From assembly GCF_024734385.1 (NCBI RefSeq), contig NZ_JANHAP010000001.1, forward strand, positions 186,001-250,000: 64,000 nt of DNA. The letters are read 5' to 3'. This document shows positions 34,340-43,274 of this stretch, in pieces. The DNA is from Dasania sp. GY-MA-18 (GTDB lineage: Bacteria > Pseudomonadota > Gammaproteobacteria > Pseudomonadales > Dasaniaceae). The position numbers and the translations under genes were made by a program. Each line of letters starts with the position of its first letter. Position 1 is the stretch's first letter. The notes under the pieces were generated by a model. The model saw nothing but the letters and a program-made list of their open reading frames with translations, had not been told where the DNA came from and did not search any database.

Positions 34340-35104
34340 CTAGCGCACTTTCTTTTTACTATATTGCTGATACCACAACACAAAACCCGACAGAGATAAA
34401 AACAGCAGCAATAGCGCCGCCGCATCCACTATCCATACTCCGGCATTACCAAACAGGCGACCGCTGTGTAAATCTAATAACACCCGTTCCCAAGATAAGC
34501 CCTGACCTCTGTAGGCACGAATAATGGCCTGCTCTATTGTTAGAGGTAAGTTAGCCTCAGCATTTACCAGGGGCTGGATTGCATCCACAGGTGTAAAAAT
34601 AAATTGTTCCGCATCCATCACAAAACTGCGCTGAGCGGTGGCCAAGCATAACTGCTGTTCACATAAGCCAAATTTGACTATAGGCACCGGTAAGCCGTAT
34701 ACCGCACTGAGGCTATCTATCACTTCGCCTTGGGGGCTGAGCATTATCACTTGCTGTTGGCAGGCTAGCCAGTAATAGCCTTGGTGCGCAACAGCCGCAA
34801 TTAACGATTGCTGGCATGTGCCTATAAGTTGCTCGTTAAAGTACAACTGTGATTTATCATCACCGCTAAACCAAACATCATTAACGGCAAAAGAGCTTAA
34901 CTTGGGAGTTTGTATACCGTAATAGCCCAATAAGCGCTCGTTGCTCACCGCGGTTTTACCCAAAGAGAGTTCTGAGGTGTGATTCAGCATTAAGCCGGTC
35001 ACAGTAACCAACACTACGACTATTAGCGCCGCCAAGCCCGCCCGGCGATGCCAACGCCACAGCCAGGGCCTGAGGGTCTTATACTGTAGCAGTGTTAGCT
35101 TCAT
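34340..35104 (-). CDS. PepSY-associated transmembrane protein (possible heme/flavin reductase subunit)
   Basis: 254 residues. The first transmembrane helix follows LRPWLWRWHRRAGL, with a second His shortly after it (LNHTSEL), and another helix lies near the C-terminus (~225-245). This His-helix-His layout occurs in PepSY_TM proteins such as PiuB- and FsqB-like electron-transfer subunits. It begins 11 bases after the FMN-binding gene and lies in a Fur-boxed cluster with a porin and feoAB. The likely role is moving electrons across the inner membrane to the periplasmic flavoprotein, perhaps to reduce ferric iron; this is inference. Confidence 0.7.
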   Translation of the reverse strand: MKLTLLQYKTLRPWLWRWHRRAGLAALIVVVLVTVTGLMLNHTSELSLGKTAVSNERLLGYYGIQTPKLSSFAVNDVWFSGDDKSQLYFNEQLIGTCQQSLIAAVAHQGYYWLACQQQVIMLSPQGEVIDSLSAVYGLPVPIVKFGLCEQQLCLATAQRSFVMDAEQFIFTPVDAIQPLVNAEANLPLTIEQAIIRAYRGQGLSWERVLLDLHSGRLFGNAGVWIVDAAALLLLFLSLSGFVLWYQQYSKKKVR

Positions 35105-35115
35105 GGGTTATAGGC

Positions 35116-35652
35116 TTAGGGGCTGTTGTTTATGGGCTGATAAAACGGTGTGCGTTGATGTAAAAAAAGAGCGAGTGTAGCGATTTTTTTCAATGCACGC
35201 ACGGATAATGTGGCACCGGTGATGCCATCTATGGACTTATCCAACTGTGGCTGCGATTGCTGAGCCAAGGCCACTTGCTGAAACTGGCGAGTAAAAAAGG
35301 GATAACGCACCTCACCGCCACGGCTTTCTCTGTATTCTAAAATGCTGAGGTCGAAGATTTTCCCCGCCTCTACCACCACGCCGACGGTGATGGGTAGCTC
35401 TTTGCCTATTTCTTCCAATACCCAGCCGGTGCGCTGCTTATCGCCCCAATAGCGCAGCCGCAAGGTGCTAAAGCGCCGTCCTAAAATAGCTTCTATTTCG
35501 GCGCGCAGGGTTTTATCCACCCACAGGGTTTGCCATGGGGCATCATTAGCAAAAAAACGCGACTGATACTCAGCCACGCTGATAAATTGTCCTTTTTGCG
35601 CCCAGCTAGCGCCGCTCATCAACAGTAGCAAGACGGCAATAAATGCTTTCAT
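35116..35652 (-). CDS. Periplasmic FMN-binding domain protein
   Basis: 178 residues with a signal peptide (1-~18) and a C-terminal FMN_bind domain. The motif DGITGATLS matches the flavinylation consensus D-G-x-T-G-A-T-S/T, where ApbE attaches FMN to the last Ser/Thr. It is therefore probably a covalent periplasmic flavoprotein as in RnfG, NqrC and PepSY-FMN systems. It is encoded directly before the PepSY membrane protein, making a two-part electron-transfer unit. No apbE gene lies in the window. A hairpin separates it from the upstream porin gene. Confidence 0.85.
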   Translation of the reverse strand: MKAFIAVLLLLMSGASWAQKGQFISVAEYQSRFFANDAPWQTLWVDKTLRAEIEAILGRRFSTLRLRYWGDKQRTGWVLEEIGKELPITVGVVVEAGKIFDLSILEYRESRGGEVRYPFFTRQFQQVALAQQSQPQLDKSIDGITGATLSVRALKKIATLALFLHQRTPFYQPINNSP

Positions 35653-35664
35653 AAAAACTCAAAA

Positions 35665-35681
35665 GGGGCGCAATGCGCCCC
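35665..35681 (-). terminator. GC-rich hairpin between porin and FMN-binding genes
   Basis: GGGGCGC-AAT-GCGCCCC, followed on the minus strand by TTTTGAG. It could end most porin transcripts and let a fraction read into the FMN-binding and PepSY genes. Confidence 0.65.
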
Positions 35682-35701
35682 AAGATATTCGTCATTAAGA
35701 C

Positions 35702-36886
35702 TTAGAATGACCAACCTATACCTAGGTTAAAGGCATCGTCATCGGTGCCTGTGCTGTCGTTAACATAGTCGGTGTAATCGGCTTTTAAGACCACGTTAGG
35801 AGTCAACCAGTAGTTAACACCGTAATCCCAGATTTCATAATCCACAGAGCTGCTTAAACCGGCTTTGTTGTTGTACTCACTGTAACGGGCAAATACACCT
35901 AACCTATCGGTTACCTTGTAGGAAGGCTCTATGTACCAGCCCTCTTGTGAGTCAGTACCAGCGGCTTCAAAAACGTCACCGTCTACATCCCACTCGGCCC
36001 ATAAGGCACGTACAGAGAATGCGTCTATGCTGTAGATAGCGTGTACTTCGGTTAGCATGGCGTCAGCTGTGGCTAAAGCACCTTGAGAAATATCCTCTTG
36101 ATATTGCACGGTAGCAGCTAGCTCTAAACCTTGTACGCCGGTGTACTTAATACGCGCGGTATAGGCCAAGTCGTTGGCTACGGCATTCGCTGATTTTTGA
36201 CGACCGCTGCGGATGTTAGCTTCGTCAGTTTCCAAACCGCTGTGCACTGCAGCGCTATAGCTTAAACCGGGGGCGATTTCGCCGTTAAACATAATACCGG
36301 TTTCCCACCAAGTCGCAGGAATGATCTTAGCTTCTACCACGTTGCGCTCAGTACCGTAAAAGGTATCGGGTTCGTGAGTTTCGTTCATAATGCCCACAGG
36401 AATTAAGAACTGACCCATTTGTACGCTGTGACCCTGAGTGTAATCCCACTCTATATAAGCCTGCTCCAGCTCTACTTCACCGGGCTTGCCGTCACCGGCT
36501 AGGCTGTGCTCTAACTCAATTTCAGAGAAGAAACGCACAGTGTCAGAGAACTGGTGTGACAAAAACATCACAAAGCGGTGGGCGTCCACTTTGTCATCTT
36601 TGTCTTCAAAACGGTTAAAGTGGTGCTCGCCGTAACCGCCGATTTTAGTTTTTTCTACCCACTCGGCCATTTTTGACAATTTGCCAGTAGCTGATTGCTC
36701 AACTGCATCGGCGGTAGCAGCAACTTTAGTTTCAGTTTGCTGTAGTTGACCTTTAAGGTTTTTAATTTCTTGTTGTTGCTCTTGTATCACTTTCCACATA
36801 TCTGCCGTGCTAGGTAAAGGCTCGGCCGCTTGCGCAGTAATAGCTGCAGCGCTAATAGTCGCCGCTAAGATGGTTTGCTTAAACAT
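35702..36886 (-). CDS. Outer-membrane porin with coiled-coil N-terminus
   Basis: 394 residues. A signal peptide ends AQAA; a short coiled coil (~28-75, KVIQEQQQEIKNLKGQLQQ) may form a trimer stalk, and a beta-barrel runs from ~80 to the terminal Phe (LGIGWSF), the usual outer-membrane insertion signal. GGYGEHHFN and WEVGxxx-like strands resemble the phosphate-selective/LbtU-type porin group. GGGGAG precedes the start. A Fur-like box 60 bases upstream and the neighbouring iron-uptake genes suggest an iron-related substrate, but the sequence does not show what it transports. Confidence 0.82.
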   Translation of the reverse strand: MFKQTILAATISAAAITAQAAEPLPSTADMWKVIQEQQQEIKNLKGQLQQTETKVAATADAVEQSATGKLSKMAEWVEKTKIGGYGEHHFNRFEDKDDKVDAHRFVMFLSHQFSDTVRFFSEIELEHSLAGDGKPGEVELEQAYIEWDYTQGHSVQMGQFLIPVGIMNETHEPDTFYGTERNVVEAKIIPATWWETGIMFNGEIAPGLSYSAAVHSGLETDEANIRSGRQKSANAVANDLAYTARIKYTGVQGLELAATVQYQEDISQGALATADAMLTEVHAIYSIDAFSVRALWAEWDVDGDVFEAAGTDSQEGWYIEPSYKVTDRLGVFARYSEYNNKAGLSSSVDYEIWDYGVNYWLTPNVVLKADYTDYVNDSTGTDDDAFNLGIGWSF

Positions 36887-36944
36887 GAATGGTGAACTCC
36901 CCTATGAGTCTCGTTTTTAATGTTGCAAGAATAGTAATGCTAGT

Positions 36945-36963
36945 GAGAATGATTATCAATAGC
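36945..36963. promoter_or_regulatory. Fur box upstream of the porin operon
   Basis: GAGAATGATTATCAATAGC agrees with the 19-base Fur consensus at about 15 positions and lies ~60 bases before the porin start. It implies iron-repressed expression. Confidence 0.65.
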
Positions 36964-37022
36964 TAAAAAGAAAAAAACTTACCTTGAGAAAATTTTTTAG
37001 CCCGTAGCCATTAATTAAACAG

Positions 37023-39068
37023 CTATAGATTAACCACCGGGATTTGATCGCGCATACCGCGCCGCATTTGCGCCATGATTAAGCGATAAGCTACGTACAG
37101 CAAAACTGTAGAACCCACTATCCAGCTACCAGCCGCCAGCGGTGCTGAAAACAGCAGGGCAATATGCCACAGGTTAGTCGCCAGCCAATAAGAAAGCAGC
37201 AAGCTCCACACTACCGAAAAGCTCAGCCAAACCTGCCCAGCCTCTTTTTGCATCACACCTATAGTGGCAACACAGGGCGCATAAAGCAGAATAAATACTA
37301 AGTAGCAAAACGCCCCCCAAGCCGAGGGAAACAGGTTTTGCATGGCCTGGTAACTACCGGGCTGCTGAGCGGTGATCTCTTCTTGGGTAGCTGTAATTTT
37401 TAACGGGTCGGTAAAGGCTGTCACCAAACCCACCGCATTTTCAGCGATGCTGGCTAGGGCTTCGGCTAGGTCCGCCCCGTAGCTAGGCAAGCTCACCTCA
37501 TCCGAGGCCTGCACCAGCGGCGGCGCATATAAGGTATCTAAGGTACCCACCACCACTTCTTTAGCGAATAGTCCGGTAAACAAGCCCACCGTGGCTGGCC
37601 AGTTCTGCTCCCCTATACCCATAGGCGTAAACATTGGGGTTAGTGTTTTGCCCACCACCGACAATGCTGACTTCTCGGTATTTTGATTACCCCAGCTGCC
37701 GTCAGAGCCCAATGAGGACACCACGTTAATCACAATAACCACGGCCACAATACGCTTACCCGCGCGCCATATAAAAGACGATAAGCGGTGCCAAGTTTGG
37801 GTCAATATATTGCGCAACAAAGGCTTATGATAGGCGGGCATTTCGGTGACATTAGCCGCCTCTACATTGGCAAATAATGAGCGGCGCAAAATCCAGGCCG
37901 AAGCGATAGCCACCAGTATGCCCAGTAAATACAAAGCAAATATGGCGTTTTGCGCCTGACTGGGGAAAAACGCCGTACCCACAAAAACATACACTGACAA
38001 ACGCGCACCGCAGGACATAAAAGGAGCAATAAAAATAGTCGTTAAGCGAGCACTTACTTGCCCCAAAGCCCTTGAGGCCATTACCGCAGGCACATTACAG
38101 CCAAAGCCTATAATCAGGGGGATAAAGGCCTGCCCGGGCAGCCCTATTTTGGCCATCATACGGTCGATAACAAAGGCGGCACGGGATAAGTAGCCGGAAT
38201 CTTCCAATACCGACATACACAAATACAAACAACCTATAGTGGGGATAAACGTCCCCACTAGCTGCACACCGCCGCCCACGCCATCGGCCACAAAAGCTTG
38301 CAACCACTCTGGCGCACCTAGGCTAAGCAATAACCAGCGCGGAGTCTCTACAAAAAGGCTGCCCAAGACGATATCGAAAAAATCTATAAATACCGCCCCC
38401 AAGTTGACCGAGATGGTAAACAGCATATACATCACCAGCAAAAAGATGGGCAATGCTAGCAGCGGATGCAGCATCCAGTGATCAATACGCTCAGTGCGGG
38501 TTACCCCGTAGTTTTCTACATAACAAGCGGCGGCTACCGCCTTAACATCCACCGTTTTAGGCAACGCAGGATAAGCTACTAACAAGCTGGCGATAGCCGA
38601 CTTAAGCTGATCAAAGCCCTCGCCGGTAGAGGCGGTGACCCCAACGACTGGCAAGCCCGTTTGCTTGCGCAACTCGGCTAGATCGACCTTAATACCTTCG
38701 GCTGCGGCGGTATCTAACATATTCACCACCAGCAACACCGGTTTGCCCATGGCCAACAACTCCGGCAGTAGCGCCAGCTGCCTGGGCAGGCGGGTGGCAT
38801 CTAAGGCCATTAACACTAATTCGGGGTTTTGCTCACTGAGGTATTGGTGAGCAACGCGGGCCTCTATGCCCTGTATATCATCATGCAGGGAATACACCCC
38901 GGGTAAATCCACCACATTGAGCTGCTGATCCGCTAAATTGAGGCGGCCATCTTTGCGCTCAACGGTAACCCCGGGCCAGTTGCCAGTGCGTTGACGAGTG
39001 CCGGTAAGGCGATTAAATATAGTGGTTTTGCCGCAGTTTGGGCTACCTATAATAGCGAGTTCTTTCAC
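37023..39068 (-). CDS. feoB: Ferrous iron transporter FeoB
   Basis: Fe2+ permease of the inner membrane, 681 residues. The N-terminal G domain starts with the P-loop GSPNCGKTTIFNRLTG, then TGNWPGVTVERK and the DLPGVYSL switch; a membrane part of several helices includes the two Gate motifs, with the conserved Cys in GFGCNVPAV and FMSCGARL. It is shorter than E. coli FeoB (773 residues), mainly in the cytoplasmic linker and loops. Start is GTG at 39068, five bases after the feoA stop. No feoC is present. A Fur box precedes feoA. Confidence 0.95.
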   Translation of the reverse strand: MKELAIIGSPNCGKTTIFNRLTGTRQRTGNWPGVTVERKDGRLNLADQQLNVVDLPGVYSLHDDIQGIEARVAHQYLSEQNPELVLMALDATRLPRQLALLPELLAMGKPVLLVVNMLDTAAAEGIKVDLAELRKQTGLPVVGVTASTGEGFDQLKSAIASLLVAYPALPKTVDVKAVAAACYVENYGVTRTERIDHWMLHPLLALPIFLLVMYMLFTISVNLGAVFIDFFDIVLGSLFVETPRWLLLSLGAPEWLQAFVADGVGGGVQLVGTFIPTIGCLYLCMSVLEDSGYLSRAAFVIDRMMAKIGLPGQAFIPLIIGFGCNVPAVMASRALGQVSARLTTIFIAPFMSCGARLSVYVFVGTAFFPSQAQNAIFALYLLGILVAIASAWILRRSLFANVEAANVTEMPAYHKPLLRNILTQTWHRLSSFIWRAGKRIVAVVIVINVVSSLGSDGSWGNQNTEKSALSVVGKTLTPMFTPMGIGEQNWPATVGLFTGLFAKEVVVGTLDTLYAPPLVQASDEVSLPSYGADLAEALASIAENAVGLVTAFTDPLKITATQEEITAQQPGSYQAMQNLFPSAWGAFCYLVFILLYAPCVATIGVMQKEAGQVWLSFSVVWSLLLSYWLATNLWHIALLFSAPLAAGSWIVGSTVLLYVAYRLIMAQMRRGMRDQIPVVNL

Positions 39069-39073
39069 GGCGG

Positions 39074-39301
39074 TTATGCAGCAACGACTTGAATCAATTC
39101 AGCATCATCGCTGCGTATGGCGTAAAGGGTGCCCATGCTTTTAATTTGCATAGGTCCTTTGCCGCGGGCGCGGCGCAAAACGGTAACCGGCGCGCCGGGA
39201 ATTAGCCCCATGGCATCACATAGACGAACCAGGGCATTATCACTATTCACGTTCAAAATAGTGGCTAATTGGCCAATATGGAGTTGGTTTAAAGTCATCA
39301 T
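39074..39301 (-). CDS. feoA: FeoA family protein
   Basis: Small cytoplasmic SH3-like protein of 75 residues needed for FeoB function. The family pattern is visible: LCDAMGLIPGAPVTVLRRA, then a C-terminal YAIRSDDAELIQV. It is the first gene of the feoAB operon. Two ATG codons in a row begin the frame. A Fur-like box lies about 46 bases upstream. Confidence 0.93.
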   Translation of the reverse strand: MMTLNQLHIGQLATILNVNSDNALVRLCDAMGLIPGAPVTVLRRARGKGPMQIKSMGTLYAIRSDDAELIQVVAA

Positions 39302-39346
39302 TTAGGCAGCTCGTATTCCCGAAGAGCAGAACGCTCAAATCTAATT

Positions 39347-39365
39347 AACAATCATTCTCATTATT
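39347..39365. promoter_or_regulatory. Fur box upstream of feoAB
   Basis: On the minus strand AATAATGAGAATGATTGTT agrees with the 19-base Fur consensus at about 14 positions; it lies 46 bases before feoA. Confidence 0.65.
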
Positions 39366-39485
39366 ATTAATGTAAAGGCGATTAAGAGCAAGGGAGATTA
39401 GCGCAAATAGCTGATATTTTTTGCACAGTTCAGCCTGTACTTGATAAGCATCAACTATTTTCTGCTTATTTACTGTTTGCAACGG

Positions 39486-39512
39486 CCAATATATGGAATA
39501 CCATATATATGG
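39486..39512. promoter_or_regulatory. ArsR operator candidate
   Basis: CCAATATATGG, AATA, CCATATATATGG: two inverted AT-rich arms, the second itself palindromic, 39 bases before arsR. It is well placed for autorepression by the ArsR protein. Confidence 0.5.
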
Positions 39513-39550
39513 TTTTTCGAATATAGCCTAATAGCCTCGAGCAAACTGCC

Positions 39551-39895
39551 ATGGACCCCGTTATTTTTTACAAATGCCTCGCCGAGGAAACTCGGCTGCG
39601 CTGTCTAATGCTTATTGAGCAAGAGCATGAGCTGTGTGTGTGCGAACTGGTCGCGGCACTGGCCGAAAGCCAACCCAAAATTTCCCGCCACCTCGCACAA
39701 TTACGTGCTGCAGGTGTGCTTAGCGATAAACGCCAAGGGCAGTGGGTGTTTTACCAGCTCAATCCACAATTACCGGATTGGGCCTTAACCGTGATCCAAC
39801 AAACCCGCCTGGCCAATCCCAGCTTTATTGCCCAGCACAGCCAGCAACTACAAGCCATGGGCAGCAGACCCCAGCGCAAGCTGAACTGTTGTTAA
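39551..39895 (+). CDS. arsR: ArsR family arsenic-responsive repressor
   Basis: 114 residues with a winged helix-turn-helix. The metal-binding helix holds ELCVCEL, the CxC As(III) site of classic ArsR, with AESQPKISRHLAQLRAAGVL as the recognition helix. Extra Cys residues at the very end (NCC) could add a third thiol. Released from DNA by arsenite, it would derepress the GAPDH and arsJ genes that follow; the GAPDH start is 19 bases downstream. The palindrome at 39486 is its likely site. Confidence 0.93.
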   Translation: MDPVIFYKCLAEETRLRCLMLIEQEHELCVCELVAALAESQPKISRHLAQLRAAGVLSDKRQGQWVFYQLNPQLPDWALTVIQQTRLANPSFIAQHSQQLQAMGSRPQRKLNCC

Positions 39896-39913
39896 TAGAT
39901 AAGGAGTAGCAAC

Positions 39914-40927
39914 ATGACTATTAAAGTAGGTATCAACGGCTTTGGCCGCATGGGCCGTCTAAGCCTAAGAGCTGGCTGGGATAACCCCCAGTTAGAGTTT
40001 GTACAGATTAACGACCCCGCCGGTGACGCCGCCACCCTCGCCCACTTGCTCAACTTTGATTCGGTACACGGCCGCTGGCAGCATGAGGCCAAAGCGATTG
40101 CCGAGGAGATACACATAGGCAAGCGCCGCTTGACTGTTAGCCATAATAAAGCCATCGCCGATACCGACTGGTCACAGTGCGACGTGGTGATAGAGTCATC
40201 TGGGCTTATGAAAAAACAAACACTGCTACAAGCCTATTTAGAGCAAGGAGTAAAACGAGTAGTGGTTAGCGCTCCGGTAAAAGAAGAAGGCGTACTTAAT
40301 ATTGTGATGGGCGTGAACGACCATTTATACGACCCCGCCCTGCATCCCATAGTCACCGCCGCCTCCTGCACCACTAACTGCCTGGCACCGGCGGTAAAAG
40401 TGTTGATGGATAACATAGGCATTAAGCACGGCTCCATCACCACCATACACTCCATTACCAATACCCAAACCATTTTGGATGCACCACATAGCGACCTGCG
40501 CCGTGCTCGTGCCTGCGGCAGCAGCCTCATCCCCACCACCACCGGCTCAGCCACGGCGATTAGCCATATATTCCCCGAACTAAAAGGCAAACTCGATGGC
40601 CATGCTGTGCGGGTGCCACTCACCAACGCCTCGCTCACCGACTGCGTATTTGAAATGCCACGCGCAGTAAGCCGCGAAGAAATTAACCAGCTGTTTAAAA
40701 CCACTGCACAAGGCGAGTTAAAAGGTATTTTAGGTTTTGAAGAGCGGCCGCTGGTATCTATAGATTACAAAACCGACTCACGCTCTTGCATAGTCGATGC
40801 CGACCACACCTTAGTAGTAAACGGCAGCCAGTTAAAATTATTTTTGTGGTATGACAACGAATGGGGATACGCCAATCGCTGCGCGGAACTGGTATACAAA
40901 GTGGGAGCCATAGATGCTAGTCGCTAG
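39914..40927 (+). CDS. ArsJ-associated glyceraldehyde-3-phosphate dehydrogenase
   Basis: Type I GAPDH of 337 residues. The NAD-binding start [16 protein letters not shown] and the catalytic Cys in [11 protein letters not shown] are present, and the [14 protein letters not shown] segment is intact. In arsR-gapdh-arsJ operons this enzyme uses arsenate to form 1-arseno-3-phosphoglycerate, which ArsJ exports. AAGGAG precedes the ATG. The last three codons and the TAG stop are made from a GCTAGTC heptamer array that continues for 100 bases, so the C-terminal Ala-Ser-Arg is set by the repeat. Confidence 0.93.
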   Translation: MTIKVGINGFGRMGRLSLRAGWDNPQLEFVQINDPAGDAATLAHLLNFDSVHGRWQHEAKAIAEEIHIGKRRLTVSHNKAIADTDWSQCDVVIESSGLMKKQTLLQAYLEQGVKRVVVSAPVKEEGVLNIVMGVNDHLYDPALHPIVTAASCTTNCLAPAVKVLMDNIGIKHGSITTIHSITNTQTILDAPHSDLRRARACGSSLIPTTTGSATAISHIFPELKGKLDGHAVRVPLTNASLTDCVFEMPRAVSREEINQLFKTTAQGELKGILGFEERPLVSIDYKTDSRSCIVDADHTLVVNGSQLKLFLWYDNEWGYANRCAELVYKVGAIDASR

Positions 40928-41027
40928 TCGCTAGTCGCTAGTCGCTAGTCGCTAGTCGCTAGTCGCTAGTCGCTAGTCGCTAGTCGCTAGTCGCTAGTCG
41001 CTAGTCGCTAGTCGCTAGTCGCTAGTC
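40916..41027. repeat. Heptamer tandem array (GCTAGTC) x16
   Basis: Sixteen perfect copies of GCTAGTC in 112 bases, beginning inside the GAPDH gene and supplying its stop codon. A lone inverted copy, ACTAGCGAC, lies at 41097-41105 just before arsJ. The array therefore fills much of the GAPDH-arsJ gap. Confidence 0.98.
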
Positions 41028-41121
41028 AAAAATCGACGTCACTCCACTTTCTGTCAACTATTATCTTCCGTTTTTTCTAGCATCTAGGAACTTATAACTA
41101 GCGACTTCTTTTAAACCCCTT

Positions 41122-42351
41122 ATGTTTAAAAACTTAACAGCACTCAAACAAAGCAACCCCGCCCTGCAGCAATATTTAATAATTACCGCTAACTACTGGG
41201 CCTTTACCCTTACTGATGGTGCTTTGCGCATGCTGATTGTGCTGCACTTTCATCAACTGGGTTATGACGCCCTAGCTATTGCCTTTTTATTTTTGTTTTA
41301 TGAATTTTTTGGCGTAGTAACAAATTTATTAGGGGGCTGGCTAGGCGCGCGTTTTGGTTTAAACAAAACCATGCAAGCAGGTTTAGTATTGCAAATAGTC
41401 GCACTAAGCATGTTATTAGTGCCCAATGGGCTATTAAGCGTGGCTTGGGTAATGGCGGCGCAGGCGCTATCAGGCATAGCCAAAGACCTTAACAAAATGA
41501 GCGCTAAAAGCGCAATAAAACAACTAATACCCAGCAACGCCGAAGCTAAACTCTACCAATGGGTGGCACTATTAACCGGTTCTAAAAATAGTTTAAAAGG
41601 TGTGGGTTTTTTTCTAGGGGCCGGCCTACTAGCAGCCTTTGGCTTTCATCAGGCCATTTTAATCATGGTGTGCGGTTTAATACTGGTATGCCTAACCAGC
41701 TGGTTTTTGTTGCGCAAGGACTTAGGCCGGGCCAGTTACAAACCCAAGTTTCGCGAGATATTCTCTACCAGTAGGGCTGTTAATATTTTATCGGCAGCGC
41801 GCTTATGTTTATTTGCCTCGCGGGATGTTTGGTTTGCTGTAGCACTACCGGTATACCTAGCTAGCGAACTGGCTTGGAATCACTGGCAAGCCGGTGCTTT
41901 TATCGCTAGCTGGATTATCGCCTACGGTATCATTCAGGGGCTTGCCCCTAGGCTTACCGGCCATAAAAAAAACGCCGCTGCCCCCGACGGCAAAGCCGCA
42001 CTCACATGGGCTAGCTTATTACTGTTAGCCCCTAGCTTATTAGCGCTAGCGCTGACTAGCCAGATAGCCCCGCAAACGTTAACCATTATCGGCCTAATGC
42101 TCTTTGGATTTTTATTTGCCATTAACTCATCAGTGCACAGCTTTTTAATTGTGCATTACGCCAAGGCCGATGGCGCATCCTTAGATGTGGGATTTTATTA
42201 TATGGCTAATGCCTTGGGGCGACTATTGGGTACTTTAGCCTCGGGCTACCTCTATATGCAGCAGGGGTTTATCGCTTGCTTACTGGCCTCCTGCGCGCTT
42301 ATTATTTGCACCGCCTTAATATCACTGGCACTGCCTAGGCATGGCCATTAA
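41122..42351 (+). CDS. arsJ: Organoarsenical efflux MFS transporter ArsJ
   Basis: Major-facilitator protein of 409 residues with about eleven to twelve helices. The ArsJ pattern includes LIITANYWAFTLTDGALRML, the SGIAKDLNKMSAKSAIK region after helix 4, and KNSLKGVGFFLG. It exports 1-arseno-3-phosphoglycerate made by the linked GAPDH, giving arsenate resistance. It follows GAPDH by 194 bases, a gap occupied by the GCTAGTC array, so co-expression may depend on transcription through the repeat. No obvious Shine-Dalgarno lies before the ATG. Confidence 0.93.
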   Translation: MFKNLTALKQSNPALQQYLIITANYWAFTLTDGALRMLIVLHFHQLGYDALAIAFLFLFYEFFGVVTNLLGGWLGARFGLNKTMQAGLVLQIVALSMLLVPNGLLSVAWVMAAQALSGIAKDLNKMSAKSAIKQLIPSNAEAKLYQWVALLTGSKNSLKGVGFFLGAGLLAAFGFHQAILIMVCGLILVCLTSWFLLRKDLGRASYKPKFREIFSTSRAVNILSAARLCLFASRDVWFAVALPVYLASELAWNHWQAGAFIASWIIAYGIIQGLAPRLTGHKKNAAAPDGKAALTWASLLLLAPSLLALALTSQIAPQTLTIIGLMLFGFLFAINSSVHSFLIVHYAKADGASLDVGFYYMANALGRLLGTLASGYLYMQQGFIACLLASCALIICTALISLALPRHGH

Positions 42352-42383
42352 ATCAGCCAGATTTACACAACCGACATAGACCC

Positions 42384-43274
42384 ATGTACCCACTTGACTA
42401 TATACAACCCGTTTTTCGCCCGCCCAGTGAAGCGCGCTCGCTGATATTGCAAGTCACCAACGGCTGCTCATGGAATAACTGCACCTTTTGCGATATGTAT
42501 ACCGCGCCGCAAAAAAAATTCACCGTTAAACCTATAGCAGAGCTAGAACAAGAACTACTCGCCCTAGCCAACGCCGGCTACCCGGTAGACCGGGTATTTT
42601 TAGCCGATGGCGATGCCATGACCTTATCGGTGCGGCGCTTAACCGAAATACTCAGCACCATTAAACAGTACTACCCCAAGGTACGACGGGTATCGGCCTA
42701 CTGCCTACCCCGCAACTTAAAAAACAAAAGCGTAGCCGAATTAACCGCCCTGCGAGAGCTGGGCCTGGACTATATGTATGTAGGCTGCGAAACCGGTGAC
42801 GATGAATTGCTAACGCTAATAGAAAAAGGCGAAAACTATCAAAGCTCACTCTCGGCCCTGCAAAAAATAAAGCAAGCAGGCATGACCAGCTCAGTGATGA
42901 TATTAAATGGCATAGGCGGGCCGAACTACAGCGCCCAACATGCTAAAAACTCTGCCCGGCTAATGAACGAAGCACAGCCTAATTTTTTAAGTATGCTGGT
43001 ACTAGAGCTTCCCAACGGCGACCAGCGCTTTGCTAAAAATTTTAAAGGGCAATGGCGCAAGCTTAATAAAATGGAATTGTTTGAAGAAATGCATAGTTTT
43101 ATTAGCCAACTAGAACTAGATAAAACTATATTCCGCAGTGATCACGCCTCAAATTACTTGGCCTTAAAAGGCACCTTAGGTAAAGATAAAGCCAAACTCT
43201 TAGACATATTAGATACCGCTATTAATAAGCCGGGATTAATACCACTTAGGGAGGAGTGGCAGCGTGGTTTATAA
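42384..43274 (+). CDS. Radical SAM protein with CX4CX2C cluster
   Basis: 296 residues. The iron-sulfur motif is GCSWNNCTFCDMY, in which the Cys spacing is CX4CX2C rather than the usual CX3CX2C. Downstream come FLADGDAMT, the YVGCETGDDELL strand and an Elp3-like barrel. Similar proteins with a CTFCDMY or CTFCGMY core are annotated only as radical SAM proteins. It starts 32 bases after arsJ on the same strand, which invites a link with arsenic chemistry, but that is positional inference. Its 3' end overlaps the convergent phosphoglycerol transferase gene by six bases. Confidence 0.85.
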   Translation: MYPLDYIQPVFRPPSEARSLILQVTNGCSWNNCTFCDMYTAPQKKFTVKPIAELEQELLALANAGYPVDRVFLADGDAMTLSVRRLTEILSTIKQYYPKVRRVSAYCLPRNLKNKSVAELTALRELGLDYMYVGCETGDDELLTLIEKGENYQSSLSALQKIKQAGMTSSVMILNGIGGPNYSAQHAKNSARLMNEAQPNFLSMLVLELPNGDQRFAKNFKGQWRKLNKMELFEEMHSFISQLELDKTIFRSDHASNYLALKGTLGKDKAKLLDILDTAINKPGLIPLREEWQRGL

